Below the pieces are notes generated by a model. The model had not been told where the DNA came from. It searched no databases and saw only the letters and a program-made list of their open reading frames with translations. Positions 29,783 through 39,720 of a stretch of DNA of 64,000 nucleotides are shown piece by piece. The DNA is from Burkholderiales bacterium. GTDB lineage: Bacteria; Pseudomonadota; Gammaproteobacteria; Burkholderiales; Burkholderiaceae_F. A program made the translations under genes and the position numbers. The first letter of the stretch is position 1. Every line of letters starts with the position of its first letter. The stretch spans positions 310,001 to 374,000 of the forward strand of contig JADCGS010000001.1 of NCBI GenBank assembly GCA_020248865.1, given 5' to 3'.

Positions 29783-31141
29783 TCAGCGGGCCGCGGACGA
29801 GCCGGGTTCGAGCACTGCGATCGACTCGACGTGGGTGGTGTGCGGGAACATGTTGACCACGCCGGCGGCCTTGAGTTGCCAGCTACCCTCATGCACCAGT
29901 ACGGCGCAATCGCGCGCCAGCGTGGCCGGATTGCAGGAGACATAGACCACTCGCCGCGGAGGGCGCGACGCGCCGGCGAGCGATTGGGCGACGGCCAGCG
30001 CGCCCTCCCTCGGCGGGTCCACCAGCACGGCATCGATCGGGCCGTCGCTGCCCTGCAACGCCTTCCAGTCGGCCGACGTCCAATCGAAAAGATTGCGCGC
30101 CGCAAAGCGGGTGCGGCCGGCCAGACCGTTGGCCGCGGCGGCCGCCGTGGCCCGCTCGACCAGGGCGGCGCTGCCCTCCAGGCCAACGACGCGGACGGCC
30201 CGCGTGGCCAGCGGCAGCGTGAAGTTACCCAGGCCGCAGAAGAAGTCGGCCACCCGCTCCCGCGGCTGGGGATCGAGCAGCCGCAGCGCGCGCCGTACCA
30301 GCACTTCGTTGACGCGGTGGTTCACCTGGGTGAAGTCAGTCGGACCGAACGGCAGCGCCACGCCGAACTCCGGGAGCACCAGTTGCAGCGGGCCTGCGGC
30401 CGCAGACAGCGGCGCCGCCGTGTGCGGCCCACCCGGCTGCAGCCAGGGCTCGACGCCATGCCGCACGCCGAACTCGGCGAGCTGCGCCCGATCGGCCGCG
30501 GTCGGCGGATCGAGATGGCGGAAGACCAGCACGATGCGCTCGGCGCCGCCGGCGGCGCCCACGGCCAGCTCGATCTGCGGCAGCCGCTGCCGGATCGACA
30601 GCGCCGCCACCAGGTCGCGCAGCGACGGCAACAAGGCGGCCACCCGCGCCGGCAGCACATGGCACTCGCGCATGTCGGCCACGTAGCTGCTGGCGCGCTC
30701 GTGGAAGCCGACCAGCACGCCGCCCTTCTTCACCACGTCGCGGACCGACAGGCGCGCGCGGTAGCGGTAGTGCCAGGCCGGCCCATGGATCGGACGCAAC
30801 ATCTGCTGCGGTCGCAGCTTGCCGATGTGCCAAAGTGCGTCCTCGAGCGCCCGCTGCTTGGCCGCCACCTGGCCCGCGGGTTCAAGGTGCTGCAGCGCGC
30901 AACCCCCACACCGTCCCGGCGCCAGGCCAAAGTGCGGGCACCGCGGGCGCGTGCGCAACGCGCTGTCGCGCAGCACCTCGATCGTCTCGGCGGTCTCGTA
31001 GCTGGGCTTGCTGCGGCGCAACTGCGCGCGAACCCGCTCCCCCGGCAGCGCGCCCGCCACGAAGATGACCTTGCCGTCGCGATGCGCGACCCCGCGGCCC
31101 TCGAGATCGAGCGACTCGATCTCGAGTTCGATCGACACCAT
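29783..31141 (-). CDS. rlmD: 23S rRNA (uracil-1939-C5) methyltransferase RlmD
   Basis: A 452-residue enzyme with an N-terminal TRAM domain (residues 1-60), an iron-sulfur cluster motif (RCPHFG and CGGCALQHL) and a C-terminal SAM-dependent methyltransferase domain. [14 protein letters not shown] is the SAM site and [11 protein letters not shown] holds the catalytic Cys. It starts with ATG at 31141 sharing one base with the stop of the upstream exonuclease gene (TGATG), which suggests translational coupling. Confidence 0.93.
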   Translation of the reverse strand: MVSIELEIESLDLEGRGVAHRDGKVIFVAGALPGERVRAQLRRSKPSYETAETIEVLRDSALRTRPRCPHFGLAPGRCGGCALQHLEPAGQVAAKQRALEDALWHIGKLRPQQMLRPIHGPAWHYRYRARLSVRDVVKKGGVLVGFHERASSYVADMRECHVLPARVAALLPSLRDLVAALSIRQRLPQIELAVGAAGGAERIVLVFRHLDPPTAADRAQLAEFGVRHGVEPWLQPGGPHTAAPLSAAAGPLQLVLPEFGVALPFGPTDFTQVNHRVNEVLVRRALRLLDPQPRERVADFFCGLGNFTLPLATRAVRVVGLEGSAALVERATAAAAANGLAGRTRFAARNLFDWTSADWKALQGSDGPIDAVLVDPPREGALAVAQSLAGASRPPRRVVYVSCNPATLARDCAVLVHEGSWQLKAAGVVNMFPHTTHVESIAVLEPGSSAAR

Positions 31142-31917
31142 CACCCCAGCCAGGCCTTCAGGTACTCGTGCCAGTGCGGCGCATCGAGCGCGCGCAGCGA
31201 ATCGCGCACCAGGGCCACCTCCGCGGCGTACTGCGCCTCGGTCCAGTGGCCACGCATCTTCTGGAAACGGCAGTACAGCAGGTGCGTATTGACGACGTCG
31301 GTCTCGCAGTAGTTGCGGATGGCCGCCAGTTCGCCCGCGCAGTACGCCTCCCAGACGCGGCTGCCATCCATGCCGAGCTTGCCGGCAAAGCCGCATAACT
31401 TGGCCAGATCGTCGAGCGGGACACTGGCGCGCGGCTGGTACAGGGCCAGCAGATCCATCAGGTCGGTGTGGCGCTGGTGGTAGCGGCTGATGTAGTTGTT
31501 CCACTTGAAGTCGCGGTCATCGTCGCCCAGGTCCCAGTAGCGGGCCGCACTGACGCCATGCATCAGCCCCCGGTAGTGCAGCACAGGCAAGTCGAAGCCG
31601 CCGCCGTTCCAGCTGACCAGTTGCGGCGTGTGCTTCTCGATGGTCCTGAAGAAGTCGTGGATCAGCTTGGCCTCGCCGTCCTCCGGCGTGCCCAGGCAGC
31701 GCACGCGAAACCCGCTGTCGTCGCGGAACGCGCAGCCGATGGCCACCACGCGGTGAACATGGTGCTGCAGGAAATCGCTGCCGGTCCTGTCGCGACGCTC
31801 GGCGAAGGCGGCCGCCGCCACCGCCCGGTCGTCGAGCGCCAACCACTCGGGGCGCAGGCGACGCAGGCCGGCCACGTCCGGGACGGTCTCGATGTCGAAG
31901 CTGAGGATGGGGGTCAT
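31141..31917 (-). CDS. Predicted 3'-5' exonuclease, PolB-exo-like
   Basis: A 258-residue DnaQ/RNase H-fold exonuclease of the family related to the PolB proofreading domain. DEDD-type acidic residues are visible in SFDIETVPD (ExoI), [16 protein letters not shown] (ExoII) and [12 protein letters not shown] (ExoIII). The protein is compact, with no polymerase domain. Its substrate is not known. It overlaps rlmD by one base. The gap upstream holds an inverted-repeat element ending in nlpD. Confidence 0.82.
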   Translation of the reverse strand: MTPILSFDIETVPDVAGLRRLRPEWLALDDRAVAAAAFAERRDRTGSDFLQHHVHRVVAIGCAFRDDSGFRVRCLGTPEDGEAKLIHDFFRTIEKHTPQLVSWNGGGFDLPVLHYRGLMHGVSAARYWDLGDDDRDFKWNNYISRYHQRHTDLMDLLALYQPRASVPLDDLAKLCGFAGKLGMDGSRVWEAYCAGELAAIRNYCETDVVNTHLLYCRFQKMRGHWTEAQYAAEVALVRDSLRALDAPHWHEYLKAWLG

Positions 31918-31936
31918 CGGCGGGGCAGGCCGGGCT

Positions 31937-32062
31937 GACAGCCTGTGAAAGAATCTACTGCGCGACCCGATCTCGCGCCTGCGTTGCTCGCCGCACCCTC
32001 TGTACGGGTCCGCTGCTCGGCACGCCCCCTGGCCGCTCGCGACGATTTCTTCACGGGCTCTC
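31937..32062. repeat. ~126-bp element with inverted ends, possible MITE/REP-like repeat
   Basis: The left arm (31937-31955, GACAGCCTGTGAAAGAATC) and the right arm (32044-32062, which reads GAGAGCCCGTGAAGAAATC on the opposite strand) are 19-base imperfect inverted ends with about five mismatches. The interior is also loosely palindromic, with GCGTTGCTCGCCGC and GCGTGCCGAGCAGC in inverted orientation. It fills nearly all of the gap between the exonuclease start and nlpD, and its last two bases belong to the nlpD stop codon. No ORF is inside. Confidence 0.55.
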
Positions 32063-33032
32063 AGCGCTTGGGCAGCAAGCCCAGCGGGTCGATGGGCTTG
32101 CCCTGCTGGCGGATCTCGAAGTGCAGCTTCGGCACGTCGGCATCGGTGCGGCCCAGTTCGGCAATCCGCTGGCCACGACGCACCGACTGGCCCTGCTTGA
32201 CCAGAATGCTGCGATTGTGCGCGTAGGCCGAGATGAAGTCTTCTCCGTGCTTGAGGATGACCAGGTTGCCATAGCCGCGCAGACCGCTGCCGCTGTAGAC
32301 GACCTGGCCGTCGGCCGCCGCGACCACCGGGTCGCCCTCCTTGCCGGCAATATCGATGCCCTTGTTGCGCGTTTCGTGGAAGCCTTCGATCAGCTTGCCT
32401 TCTGCCGGCCAGAGCCACGGGCCGAGTTGCGCGGCCCCATTCGCCGTGGCCGCCGACGGCGCGCTCGCCGCGGCGGCCGGCGCGACCGACGTTGCACCAC
32501 CGGCGGCAGCCGCGGGCAGCGGCGGCGTGGCGGCGGGCAGGGTCGCGCTGCCAGGGGCCGTAGGCGTGCCGGCCGGTGCCTGGACTGACGGCGCCGCTGC
32601 CGCACCGGATGCACCAGCCGCAGCGCCAGCGGTGGCCGGGGGCAGCGGCGTGGGCTGCGCCGCCGCCACCGGGGCGACTGGAACCACGGCCGCCGCGGCA
32701 GCCGGCGGCTCGACGCGCAGCAGCTGGCCCACCGCAAGACGCGACGGATCTTCGATGCCGTTCCAGCGTGCAAGGTCGCGATGGTCCTGTCCAAAGGCGA
32801 GCGCGATGCTGTAGAGCGTGTCGCCGCGCTGCACCGTGTATGCGCCGTCGCGTGCCTGGCGCGTGGCCGCAGGCGACTGCGCTGCTGCAGCCGGCGCAGC
32901 CGTCGTCGGGGCCGGCGATGTGGCCGTAGCGCGCTCGGATCGATCGACGATCGGCGCAGGATTCAACGCGGTGGTCGAGCAGCCAGCCAACCCGACAACG
33001 AGAGCAGCAAGCGCAAGGCGGAGGGAGTTCAT
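32061..33032 (-). CDS. nlpD: NlpD-like murein hydrolase activator (LysM + degenerate LytM)
   Basis: A 323-residue outer-membrane lipoprotein: signal peptide with lipobox LVVGLAGC (Cys near 18), LysM domain YTVQRGDTLYSIALAFGQDHRDLARWN (about 67-110), a 100-residue Ala/Pro-rich linker, and a C-terminal LytM/M23 domain. The zinc ligands are missing: NKGIDIAG has Lys where the active-site His of M23 enzymes sits, as in E. coli NlpD, while the second motif YAHN lacks the paired His. It should therefore activate amidases rather than cut murein itself. pcm lies upstream, 44 bases away, the standard surE-pcm-nlpD order. rpoS is not seen next to it; an inverted-repeat element follows instead. Confidence 0.88.
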   Translation of the reverse strand: MNSLRLALAALVVGLAGCSTTALNPAPIVDRSERATATSPAPTTAAPAAAAQSPAATRQARDGAYTVQRGDTLYSIALAFGQDHRDLARWNGIEDPSRLAVGQLLRVEPPAAAAAVVPVAPVAAAQPTPLPPATAGAAAGASGAAAAPSVQAPAGTPTAPGSATLPAATPPLPAAAAGGATSVAPAAAASAPSAATANGAAQLGPWLWPAEGKLIEGFHETRNKGIDIAGKEGDPVVAAADGQVVYSGSGLRGYGNLVILKHGEDFISAYAHNRSILVKQGQSVRRGQRIAELGRTDADVPKLHFEIRQQGKPIDPLGLLPKR

Positions 33033-33076
33033 CGGCACCCGTATCGACAGCAACGCCAGTACAGACCGGAACGAAG

Positions 33077-33748
33077 TCAGACCGTTCCGCCCCGGAGTGG
33101 GACGAAGCGTACCGGCTCCGACGTGCGGCGGCTGACCCGTCCCTGCGCGTCCTTACTGACGATCGTCATCTGCTGCTCACCGGATCCCACCGGCGCAACG
33201 ATGCGTCCGCCCGGCTTGAGCTGCGCGATCCACGCCGGCGGTATCTCCTCGCCCGCCGCCGCCGCGGTGATCACGTCGAAGGGCGCCTCGCTCGGCACGC
33301 CCAGCGAGCCATCGCCGAAGGCCAGGCGCAGTTGGGCGATTCGCAGCGGCCGCAGGTTGCCGCGCGCCAGTTCATGCAGCGCGCGTACCCGCTCGATCGA
33401 GATCACGGTCCCGAACAACTGCGCCAGGACCGCCGCCGCGTAGCCGCAGCCAGTGCCGATCTCCAGTACCTTGGACGACTTCGGGTCCGGGCACTCGGCC
33501 AGCGCCAGCTCGGCCGTGCGCGCCACGATGTAGGGCTGCGAAATGGTCTGGCCGTGGCCGATCGGCAGCGCCGTGTCCTCGTAGGCACGACTGGCCAGAG
33601 CCGGATCGACGAAGACTTGGCGCGGCACCGCGCGCAACGCATCGAGCACGCGCGCGTCGCGCACACCCAGTTCCCGCACCCGCTCGACCATGCGATCGCG
33701 AATGCGCGCAGAGGCAAGGCCGCCATTGGCGGCGGCCGATCTGTTCAA
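33077..33748 (-). CDS. pcm: Protein-L-isoaspartate O-methyltransferase
   Basis: A 223-residue repair enzyme that methylates isoaspartyl residues in aged proteins using SAM. Features are [36 protein letters not shown], the SAM motif [18 protein letters not shown] and [17 protein letters not shown]. No ATG fits, so I use TTG at 33748, which overlaps the surE stop by four bases (TTGA). A GTG five codons upstream is the alternative. Downstream is nlpD. Confidence 0.92.
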   Translation of the reverse strand: MNRSAAANGGLASARIRDRMVERVRELGVRDARVLDALRAVPRQVFVDPALASRAYEDTALPIGHGQTISQPYIVARTAELALAECPDPKSSKVLEIGTGCGYAAAVLAQLFGTVISIERVRALHELARGNLRPLRIAQLRLAFGDGSLGVPSEAPFDVITAAAAGEEIPPAWIAQLKPGGRIVAPVGSGEQQMTIVSKDAQGRVSRRTSEPVRFVPLRGGTV

Positions 33749-34491
33749 GGGCCCTGCAGCCACTGACGCACCGTCGGCAGCAATCCGGTGTGGGTGAGAT
33801 CGATCTGCAGGGGCGTCACCGACACCCAGCCCTCGGCCGTGGCGTGGAAGTCGGTGCCCGGGCCCGCATCGCGGGCGGTGCCGGCAGCGCCCACCCAGTA
33901 GATCGTCTCGCCGCGCGGGTTCTGCGCCCGTACTACCGGCTCGGAGTGGTGGCGCTTGCCCAGGCGCGTGACCTGCGCGCCCTTGACCTGATCGCGCGGC
34001 AAGTTGGGCAGGTTGACATTCAGCAGGAACGGCGCCGGCAGCGGCGCCTCCAGGTAGCGACGCACGATCTGCGCGGCCCAGTGCGCCGCGTCGTGCACAT
34101 GCTCGGGGCCACGCTCCACCAGCGAGAACGCAAACGACGGCACGCCGAACAGATAGCCCTCCATGGCTGCCGCCACGGTGCCCGAATAGATGGTGTCGTC
34201 GCCCATGTTCTGGCCACTGTTGATGCCGGAGACGACGATATCGGGCATCGCGTCGAGCAGGCCCGTCAAGGCGATGTGTACGCAGTCGGTAGGTGTGCCG
34301 TTGACGTAGAAGAAGCCGCTTTGGGCGCGCTGCACCGTCAGCGGTCGCGACAGCGTGAGCGAGTTGCTGGCGCCGCTGTGGTTTTGCTCGGGCGCCACGA
34401 CAGTGACTGCGCCAAAGGCGGACATGACCTGTGCCAAGGCTGCCAGCCCTGGCGCGAGGTAGCCGTCGTCGTTGGAAACGAGGATGCGCAA
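33745..34491 (-). CDS. surE: 5'/3'-nucleotidase SurE, TTG start inside a terminator tail
   Basis: A 248-residue metal-dependent phosphatase acting on nucleoside 5'- and 3'-monophosphates and short polyphosphate. The metal site is in [11 protein letters not shown] and [22 protein letters not shown]. Members start [10 protein letters not shown]; here the matching codon is TTG at 34491. No Shine-Dalgarno is evident, and the sequence just before it is the U-rich tail of the tRNA-Pro terminator. Frames upstream run into the tRNA and are not coding. It overlaps pcm. Confidence 0.92.
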   Translation of the reverse strand: MRILVSNDDGYLAPGLAALAQVMSAFGAVTVVAPEQNHSGASNSLTLSRPLTVQRAQSGFFYVNGTPTDCVHIALTGLLDAMPDIVVSGINSGQNMGDDTIYSGTVAAAMEGYLFGVPSFAFSLVERGPEHVHDAAHWAAQIVRRYLEAPLPAPFLLNVNLPNLPRDQVKGAQVTRLGKRHHSEPVVRAQNPRGETIYWVGAAGTARDAGPGTDFHATAEGWVSVTPLQIDLTHTGLLPTVRQWLQGP

Positions 34492-34525
34492 AGAAAAGAG
34501 GCCGGTGGCGCAAGCACCACCGGCC
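34489..34525 (-). terminator. Intrinsic terminator after tRNA-Pro, reaching into the surE start
   Basis: On the minus strand GGCCGGTGG (complement of 34517-34525), an 8-base loop and CCACCGGCC (complement of 34500-34508) form a perfect 9-bp GC-rich stem. TCTTTTCTTTG follows, and the final TTG is the surE start codon. Such a signal would normally end the tRNA-Pro transcript. Confidence 0.8.
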
Positions 34526-34541
34526 TGTCCGGTGTGCTCAA

Positions 34542-34619
<78 letters not shown>

Positions 34620-34629
34620 CTGACTAGAG

Positions 34630-34635
34630 ATTGTA
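34630..34635 (-). promoter_or_regulatory. -10-like element upstream of tRNA-Pro
   Basis: TACAAT (complement of 34630-34635) lies 12 bases before the mature tRNA 5' end, just downstream of the merR stop. The -35 region (GC-rich) does not match the consensus. This may let tRNA-Pro be made independently of ihfA-merR. Confidence 0.5.
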
Positions 34636-34657
34636 CGCGACGCCGGCCGCTCCTCCG

Positions 34658-35044
34658 CTACTCGCCATCCAGCAGTTTACGAATCGCCGCGAGTTCGGCG
34701 CGCAGGTCGAGCGCCCTGTCGGCCACTGCCGCGGCGTCGGCAGCGTGGCTGTTGCCGCGGCCGCGCGGACTGCGGGCGACTTCATCGAGGCGGTTGCGCG
34801 CGCCGCTGATGGTGAAGCCCTGCTCGTACAGCAGTTCGCGGATGCGCCGGATCAGCAGCACCTCGTGGTGCTGGTAGTAGCGCCGGTTGCCGCGCCGCTT
34901 GATGGGCTTCAGTTGCGTGAACTCCTGCTCCCAGTAGCGCAGCACGTGCGGCTTTACGCCACACAGGTCGCTCACCTCACCGATGGTGAAGTAGCGCTTG
35001 GCCGGGATCGGGGGCAGAACCGCCTGCGCTTCGGCGCGCTGCAT
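34658..35044 (-). CDS. MerR family transcriptional regulator
   Basis: A 128-residue regulator with an N-terminal winged HTH ([22 protein letters not shown]) and the MerR wing [20 protein letters not shown], then a short helical dimerisation region. The usual effector-binding cysteines are absent and the C-terminus is short, so its signal is unknown. It lies directly after ihfA, the usual place in proteobacteria, and before tRNA-Pro. Confidence 0.9.
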   Translation of the reverse strand: MQRAEAQAVLPPIPAKRYFTIGEVSDLCGVKPHVLRYWEQEFTQLKPIKRRGNRRYYQHHEVLLIRRIRELLYEQGFTISGARNRLDEVARSPRGRGNSHAADAAAVADRALDLRAELAAIRKLLDGE

Positions 35045-35066
35045 GCTTCGGGGGCGGCAAAGGCAG

Positions 35067-35444
35067 CTAGACGCCCTGGGCCCGGGCGACGGCCGCCTTC
35101 AACTTCTGGCTGGCGTGGAACGTGACAACGCGGCGCGCCGTGATGGCGATTTCTTCGCCCGTCTTGGGATTGCGGCCGGGCCGCTGCGGCTTGTTCCGCA
35201 ACTGAAAATTGCCAAAGCCGGACAGTTTGACCGACTCACCGCGCTCGAGCGCGGCACGGATCTCATCGAAGAAACCATCAACCATGTCCCTGGCTTCCCG
35301 CTTGTTCAGGCCGAGCCGATCGAACAGTGCATCGGCAAGTTCGGCCTTGGTCACCGTGCGGCTGGCCGCATCGGCCGCCGGGGCGCGGCTGCTCGCAGGC
35401 AGCTCCGCGAACTTGAAGGCCGGCATGTGCTGGTCGTTGTCCAT
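35067..35444 (-). CDS. ihfA: Integration host factor subunit alpha
   Basis: A 125-residue DNA-bending protein of the HU/IHF family that pairs with IhfB. The core runs from [30 protein letters not shown] through [24 protein letters not shown] and [19 protein letters not shown]. The proline at the arm tip (QRPGRNPKT) is intact. An N-terminal extension of about 25 residues is added relative to the ~100-residue IhfA. It follows pheT with a nine-base gap, so it should be co-transcribed with pheST. Confidence 0.96.
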   Translation of the reverse strand: MDNDQHMPAFKFAELPASSRAPAADAASRTVTKAELADALFDRLGLNKREARDMVDGFFDEIRAALERGESVKLSGFGNFQLRNKPQRPGRNPKTGEEIAITARRVVTFHASQKLKAAVARAQGV

Positions 35445-35453
35445 CGTTCTTCA

Positions 35454-37913
35454 CTAACGCAGGCGAGCCCCCAACCGAGTCCCGAGTTCTTCGACGATGC
35501 AGGCGACGGCCTCGTCAGCAACGGTATCGCTCAAGGTGCGTTCAGTATCTTGCAGAAGAATCCTGAAGGCAAGGCTCTTTTCTTTTATTAACAATGCGTT
35601 AGCGCCCGCTTCCGCATTGCTTCCGGAAGCGGCGGGCGGGTTGCCGACAGAAGGGCGGTAGACGTCGAAGAGGCGGAATCCCACCAGCGACGCCAGCCGC
35701 GGATCGGTCGCCTTGCGCACCGCCACGGCGTCGAGCACCTGCTGCAGCGTGACCTCCTCGCCAAACCAGAGCGCCAGGTCCCGCTGCACCGCCGGGAAGC
35801 GCGGCACTTGGCCGATGCGCGGCAGTTCGCGCTGCTGCAGGGGCGCCACATCGAGTTCGAACACCACCGGCGCTTTGGGCAATTCATAGCGCTGGCACAG
35901 CCGCGGATGCAGCTCGCCCAGCCAGCCGGCCGGCTGGCCATCGATCTCGATGCGCGCGCTGCGTCCCGGATGCAACGCCGGATGGGGCGCCGCGGACAGG
36001 CGATAGGGCCGGTGTCCGATCACCCGCTCGACGTCGCCCTTGAGGTCGAAGAAGTCGACATCGCGGCGCGGCGCACCCCACTGCTCCTCGGCCACCGGCC
36101 CGTAAGCCAGCCCGCCCAGGCGCTGCGGCTGGCGCAGGCCCGCCACTGCCAGCGGCCCATCGGGCGCCTGCACATCGCGCAGGAACACGCGGCCCAGCTC
36201 GAACACGCGGACCCGCACGGCCTTGCGGTTCAGGTTGTAGCGCAGAGCCTCAACCAGCCCGCCGATCAGGTTGCTGCGCATGACGGCAAGGTGGCTGGCG
36301 ATCGGGTTGAGCAGCCGCACCGGCACAACGTCGCCCGCGAAGTCGCGCTCCCAGGCCGCCTCGACGAAGGCGTAGTTGACGAGTTCCTGGTAGCCGGCGG
36401 CAGCCAGACGACCGCGCAGGTCATGCGCGCCGACCCGCCTTTCGCTGGGCGAACGCATCCGCGCCGCCGCGCGCGGGGGCTGCGCCGGCAGGCGGTCAAA
36501 GCCGTGCAGCCGCGCGACCTCCTCGATCAGGTCCTCCTCGATCGACAGATCGAAACGGTAAGGCGGCGGCGTCACGACGAAGCGCCCGCCCTCGGCCCGA
36601 CACGGCATGTCGAGCCGCCGGAACACGGCCTCGATCTCGGCGTCGCTGACCGGAATGCCCAGCACCTTGCGGCAGCGGTCGGCGCGCAGCGCGACCTCGC
36701 GGCGCTCCGGCAGCTTCAGTATCTGGTCGTCGACCGGCCCGACGCGAGTCTGCGGCGTGCCGCAGATGTCCAAGATGAGCCGCGTGATGTACTCGATGTG
36801 CTCGACGGTGGTGGCGGGATCGACGCCGCGCTCGAAGCGGTGCGCCGCGTCGGTCGAGAAGTTGTAGCGGCGCGCGCGCCCCTGGATGGCCTCGGGCCAC
36901 CAGAATGCCGCCTCGACATAGACGTTGACGGTGTCGAGCGACACCGCCGTGGCCGTACCGCCCATCACCCCAGCCAGAGCCTCCACACCGCGCTCGTCGG
37001 CAATCACGCCGACCCATTCGTCGATGGTCACGGTCTGGCCGTTGAGCAGTTCGACCGCCTCGCCCGGCCGGCCCCAGCGCACCGTGAGTCCGCCCTTGAC
37101 CTGGTCTAGGTCGAACACATGCGACGGCCGTCCAAGCTCGAGCATCACGTAGTTGGAGATGTCCACCAGTGCCGAGATCGAGCGCTGGCCGCTCGCCTGC
37201 AGGCGTTGCTTCATCCAAGACGGCGTTGCGGCGCGCGCATCCAGCCCGCGGATCACCCGCCCCGAGAAGCGGCCGCACAGGTCGGGCGCCTGTACCGTCA
37301 CCGCGAGCCGCTCGTCCAGTGTCGGCGGCACCGGCACGAACCGCGGCACGCACAGCGGCGCACCGGTGATGGCCGCCACCTCGCGCGCCACCCCGACCAC
37401 GCCGAGGCAATCGCCGCGATTGGGCGTGAGCTTGATCGTGAAGCGCCGGTTGTCGAGCGATAGATGGTCGCGGATGTCGCGGCCGACCGGCGCCCCGGCC
37501 TCGAGAATCATGAGGCCACTGTGGTCCTCCGACAGGCCAAGCTCGCGCGCCGAGCACAGCATCCCTTCCGACACCACGCCGCGCATCTTCGCTTCCTTGA
37601 TGTGCAAGTCGCCCGGCAGGACGGCGCCCGTGAGCGCACAGGGCACGCGGATGCCCGCAGCCACATTGGGCGCGCCACAGACGATCTGCAGCAATCGCCC
37701 AGTGCCGGCGTCGACCTCGCAGACCGTCAGCTTGTCGGCGTTCGGATGGCGCTCCACCTTGCGCACTTCGGCCACGACCACGCCGGCAAACGGCGGCGCT
37801 GCTGCGACCACGTCCTCGACCTCGAGACCAGCCATGGTGAGGGCATGCGCAAGTTCGTCGGTGCCCAGCGCGGGATTGACATACTGGCGCAGCCAGTCTT
37901 CCGAGAATTGCAT
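35454..37913 (-). CDS. pheT: Phenylalanyl-tRNA synthetase beta subunit
   Basis: An 819-residue beta chain of the alpha2beta2 synthetase. Domains: a tRNA-binding EMAP-like domain near 45-150 ([22 protein letters not shown]), B3/B4 editing domain (220-380), B5, the catalytic-like core, and a C-terminal anticodon-binding FDX-ACB domain from about residue 720. Length is normal. An unusual feature is a short insert in the C-terminal domain, between LFDVYRP and KEKSLAFR, encoded near 35590-35645 with rare codons (TTA, ATA, AAA) and a 9-bp inverted repeat. pheS lies 11 bases upstream. Confidence 0.97.
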   Translation of the reverse strand: MQFSEDWLRQYVNPALGTDELAHALTMAGLEVEDVVAAAPPFAGVVVAEVRKVERHPNADKLTVCEVDAGTGRLLQIVCGAPNVAAGIRVPCALTGAVLPGDLHIKEAKMRGVVSEGMLCSARELGLSEDHSGLMILEAGAPVGRDIRDHLSLDNRRFTIKLTPNRGDCLGVVGVAREVAAITGAPLCVPRFVPVPPTLDERLAVTVQAPDLCGRFSGRVIRGLDARAATPSWMKQRLQASGQRSISALVDISNYVMLELGRPSHVFDLDQVKGGLTVRWGRPGEAVELLNGQTVTIDEWVGVIADERGVEALAGVMGGTATAVSLDTVNVYVEAAFWWPEAIQGRARRYNFSTDAAHRFERGVDPATTVEHIEYITRLILDICGTPQTRVGPVDDQILKLPERREVALRADRCRKVLGIPVSDAEIEAVFRRLDMPCRAEGGRFVVTPPPYRFDLSIEEDLIEEVARLHGFDRLPAQPPRAAARMRSPSERRVGAHDLRGRLAAAGYQELVNYAFVEAAWERDFAGDVVPVRLLNPIASHLAVMRSNLIGGLVEALRYNLNRKAVRVRVFELGRVFLRDVQAPDGPLAVAGLRQPQRLGGLAYGPVAEEQWGAPRRDVDFFDLKGDVERVIGHRPYRLSAAPHPALHPGRSARIEIDGQPAGWLGELHPRLCQRYELPKAPVVFELDVAPLQQRELPRIGQVPRFPAVQRDLALWFGEEVTLQQVLDAVAVRKATDPRLASLVGFRLFDVYRPSVGNPPAASGSNAEAGANALLIKEKSLAFRILLQDTERTLSDTVADEAVACIVEELGTRLGARLR

Positions 37914-37924
37914 GGCGGCTCGCC

Positions 37925-38941
37925 CTAGTTGAACTGCTGCAGGAAACGCAGGTCGCCCTCGAAGAACAGGCGCAGGTCATCGACGCCGTGACGGATCATC
38001 GTCAGGCGTTCCAGGCCCGAGCCGAAGGCAAAGCCCATGTAGCGCTCGGGGTCGAGGCCGAAGTTGCGCACCACGGTCGGATGCACCTGCCCGGCTCCCG
38101 AGATCTCCAGCCACTTGCCCTTGTTGGGGCCGGCCGTGAACATCATGTCGATCTCGGCGCTGGGCTCGGTGAACGGGAAAAACGAGGGGCGGAAGCGCAC
38201 CTGCAGGTCTTCGGTCTCGAAGAAGCAGCGCAGGAAGTCCGTGTAGATGCCTTTCAGGTCGGCAAACGAGATGTCCTCGTCGATCCACAGGCCTTCGACC
38301 TGGTGGAACATCGGCGAGTGCGTCGCATCCGAGTCGACCCGGTAGGTGCGGCCTGCCGCGATCACCTTGATCGGCGGCGCGTGCATGCGCGCGTAGCGCA
38401 CCTGCATCGGCGAGGTGTGCGTGCGCAGCATCATCGGCCGGCCCTGCGCGTCGTTCAGGTCGACGTAGAACGTGTCCTGCATCGAGCGCGCCGGGTGGTT
38501 CTCGGGATTGTTGAGCGCGGTGAAGTTGTACCAGTCGGTCTCGATCTCCGGACCGTCGGCGACGTCGAAGCCGATCGAGCCGAAAATCTGCTCGACCCGC
38601 ATCCATGTCTGCAGGACAGGATGGATCCCGCCGCCGCCGGTGCGCCGGCCCGGCAGAGTGACGTCGATCGACTCCTGCGCCAGGCGGGCGTTCAACTCGG
38701 CCTCGGCCAGTTCGCCGCGCCGAGCTTCCAGCAGCCCTTCGATGGCCTGCTTGGCGGCGTTGATCGCCGCTCCGCGCGTCTTCCTGTCTTCAGGCGCAAG
38801 CCGGGCCAGCTCCTTGAGCGACTCGGTGATGCTGCCGCTCTTGCCGAGGAATCGGGCCTTTTCGTTTTCGAGTGCGGCCGGCTCGCGGGCCACTGCGAAG
38901 GCCGCGCGGGCCGCATTGACCAGGCTGTCGAGGTCGTTCAT
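37925..38941 (-). CDS. pheS: Phenylalanyl-tRNA synthetase alpha subunit
   Basis: A 338-residue class II catalytic subunit. Motif 2 and substrate residues are seen in [40 protein letters not shown] and the motif 3 sequence [20 protein letters not shown]. The N-terminal coiled coil ([21 protein letters not shown]) binds tRNA-Phe. ATG at 38941 is chosen; a longer frame upstream is the leader containing a terminator-like hairpin. That leader would encode three Phe in a row only because it crosses the U-tract. Confidence 0.97.
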   Translation of the reverse strand: MNDLDSLVNAARAAFAVAREPAALENEKARFLGKSGSITESLKELARLAPEDRKTRGAAINAAKQAIEGLLEARRGELAEAELNARLAQESIDVTLPGRRTGGGGIHPVLQTWMRVEQIFGSIGFDVADGPEIETDWYNFTALNNPENHPARSMQDTFYVDLNDAQGRPMMLRTHTSPMQVRYARMHAPPIKVIAAGRTYRVDSDATHSPMFHQVEGLWIDEDISFADLKGIYTDFLRCFFETEDLQVRFRPSFFPFTEPSAEIDMMFTAGPNKGKWLEISGAGQVHPTVVRNFGLDPERYMGFAFGSGLERLTMIRHGVDDLRLFFEGDLRFLQQFN

Positions 38942-38956
38942 CAGGGTCCGGGCAAA

Positions 38957-38991
38957 GAAAAACGGGACCTGCCGCCAAGGCCAGGCCCCGT
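38957..38991 (-). terminator. Terminator or attenuator between rplT and pheS
   Basis: On the minus strand ACGGGGCCTG (complement of 38982-38991) pairs fully, with one G-U, with CAGGTCCCGT (complement of 38962-38971) across a 10-base loop that itself can pair. TTTTTC and TTT follow. It stands 16 bases before the pheS ATG. In E. coli this same junction carries the phe attenuator. Confidence 0.75.
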
Positions 38992-39022
38992 TCCAGTTGG
39001 CGTCCCACAGGGGACGCAAGGC

Positions 39023-39382
39023 TTACGCGGCGAGGCTGGACTTGACCTTGTCGACGATCGCCGAAAAACCCGGCTTGTCGAGCACCGCCATGTCGGCCAG
39101 AACCTTGCGATCGAGCTCGATGGCAGCCTTCTTCAGGCCGTTCATGAACACGCTGTACGACAGATCGTGCTCGCGCACCGCGGCGTTGATGCGGGCGATC
39201 CACAGCGACCGAAAAACGCGTTTCTTGGTGCGGCGATCGCGATAGGCGTATTGCCCCGCCTTCATCACCGCTTCTTTGGCCACCCGGAACACATTGTTCC
39301 GGCGCTGGGTGAAGCCCTTGGCTTTCGCCAGGACTTTCTTGTGACGGGCGCGTGCCGTTACACCACGTTTGACGCGAGGCAT
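39023..39382 (-). CDS. rplT: 50S ribosomal protein L20
   Basis: A 119-residue early-assembly protein of the large subunit that binds 23S rRNA and, in several bacteria, represses its own operon. The start [23 protein letters not shown] and the internal [25 protein letters not shown] are canonical. Seventeen in-frame residues upstream belong to the rpmI gap. It is 13 bases from rpmI. Confidence 0.98.
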   Translation of the reverse strand: MPRVKRGVTARARHKKVLAKAKGFTQRRNNVFRVAKEAVMKAGQYAYRDRRTKKRVFRSLWIARINAAVREHDLSYSVFMNGLKKAAIELDRKVLADMAVLDKPGFSAIVDKVKSSLAA

Positions 39383-39395
39383 CTTCCGGTCCTCC

Positions 39396-39593
39396 TCAGG
39401 CGTAGGGCAGCATGCGGCGCACGCTCTCGACATCGGAGGCGTGCAGTTCCACCGGACCGCGCAGATGGCGCTTGTTCTTGGTGGACTTCTTGGTGAGGAT
39501 GTGGCGCTTCATCGCCTGTCCCCGCTTGATCGAGCCGCTGTTGCGGACGGTGAAGCGCTTGGCAGCGCTCTTTTTCGTCTTCATCTTCGGCAT
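39396..39593 (-). CDS. rpmI: 50S ribosomal protein L35
   Basis: A 65-residue small basic protein of the 50S subunit. [42 protein letters not shown] shows the full family pattern. It is located between infC and rplT as in nearly all bacteria. The 127-base gap before it is GC-rich and may carry L20 control elements; I saw no clear structure match. Confidence 0.98.
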   Translation of the reverse strand: MPKMKTKKSAAKRFTVRNSGSIKRGQAMKRHILTKKSTKNKRHLRGPVELHASDVESVRRMLPYA

Positions 39594-39720
39594 GGGAGCC
39601 GTCCTTTCGGTCTTGGATGGCGTTCAGGCGGCGGTCGTTGCGACACGCACTTACTGGGCCCGACACCACTTGTGTCCGGCGCGACAGGGATGAGCCGCGC
39701 GCCGGGGTGCTGCAACCGCG

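Noticed and set aside
32061-33032. Active M23 murein peptidase
   Set aside because: The zinc ligands are replaced (Lys in NKGID, missing His in YAHN), so an activator role is preferred.
38957-39019. pheS leader peptide with three consecutive Phe codons
   Set aside because: The Phe codons are the U-tract of the terminator, not upstream of it, so they cannot give the usual attenuation.
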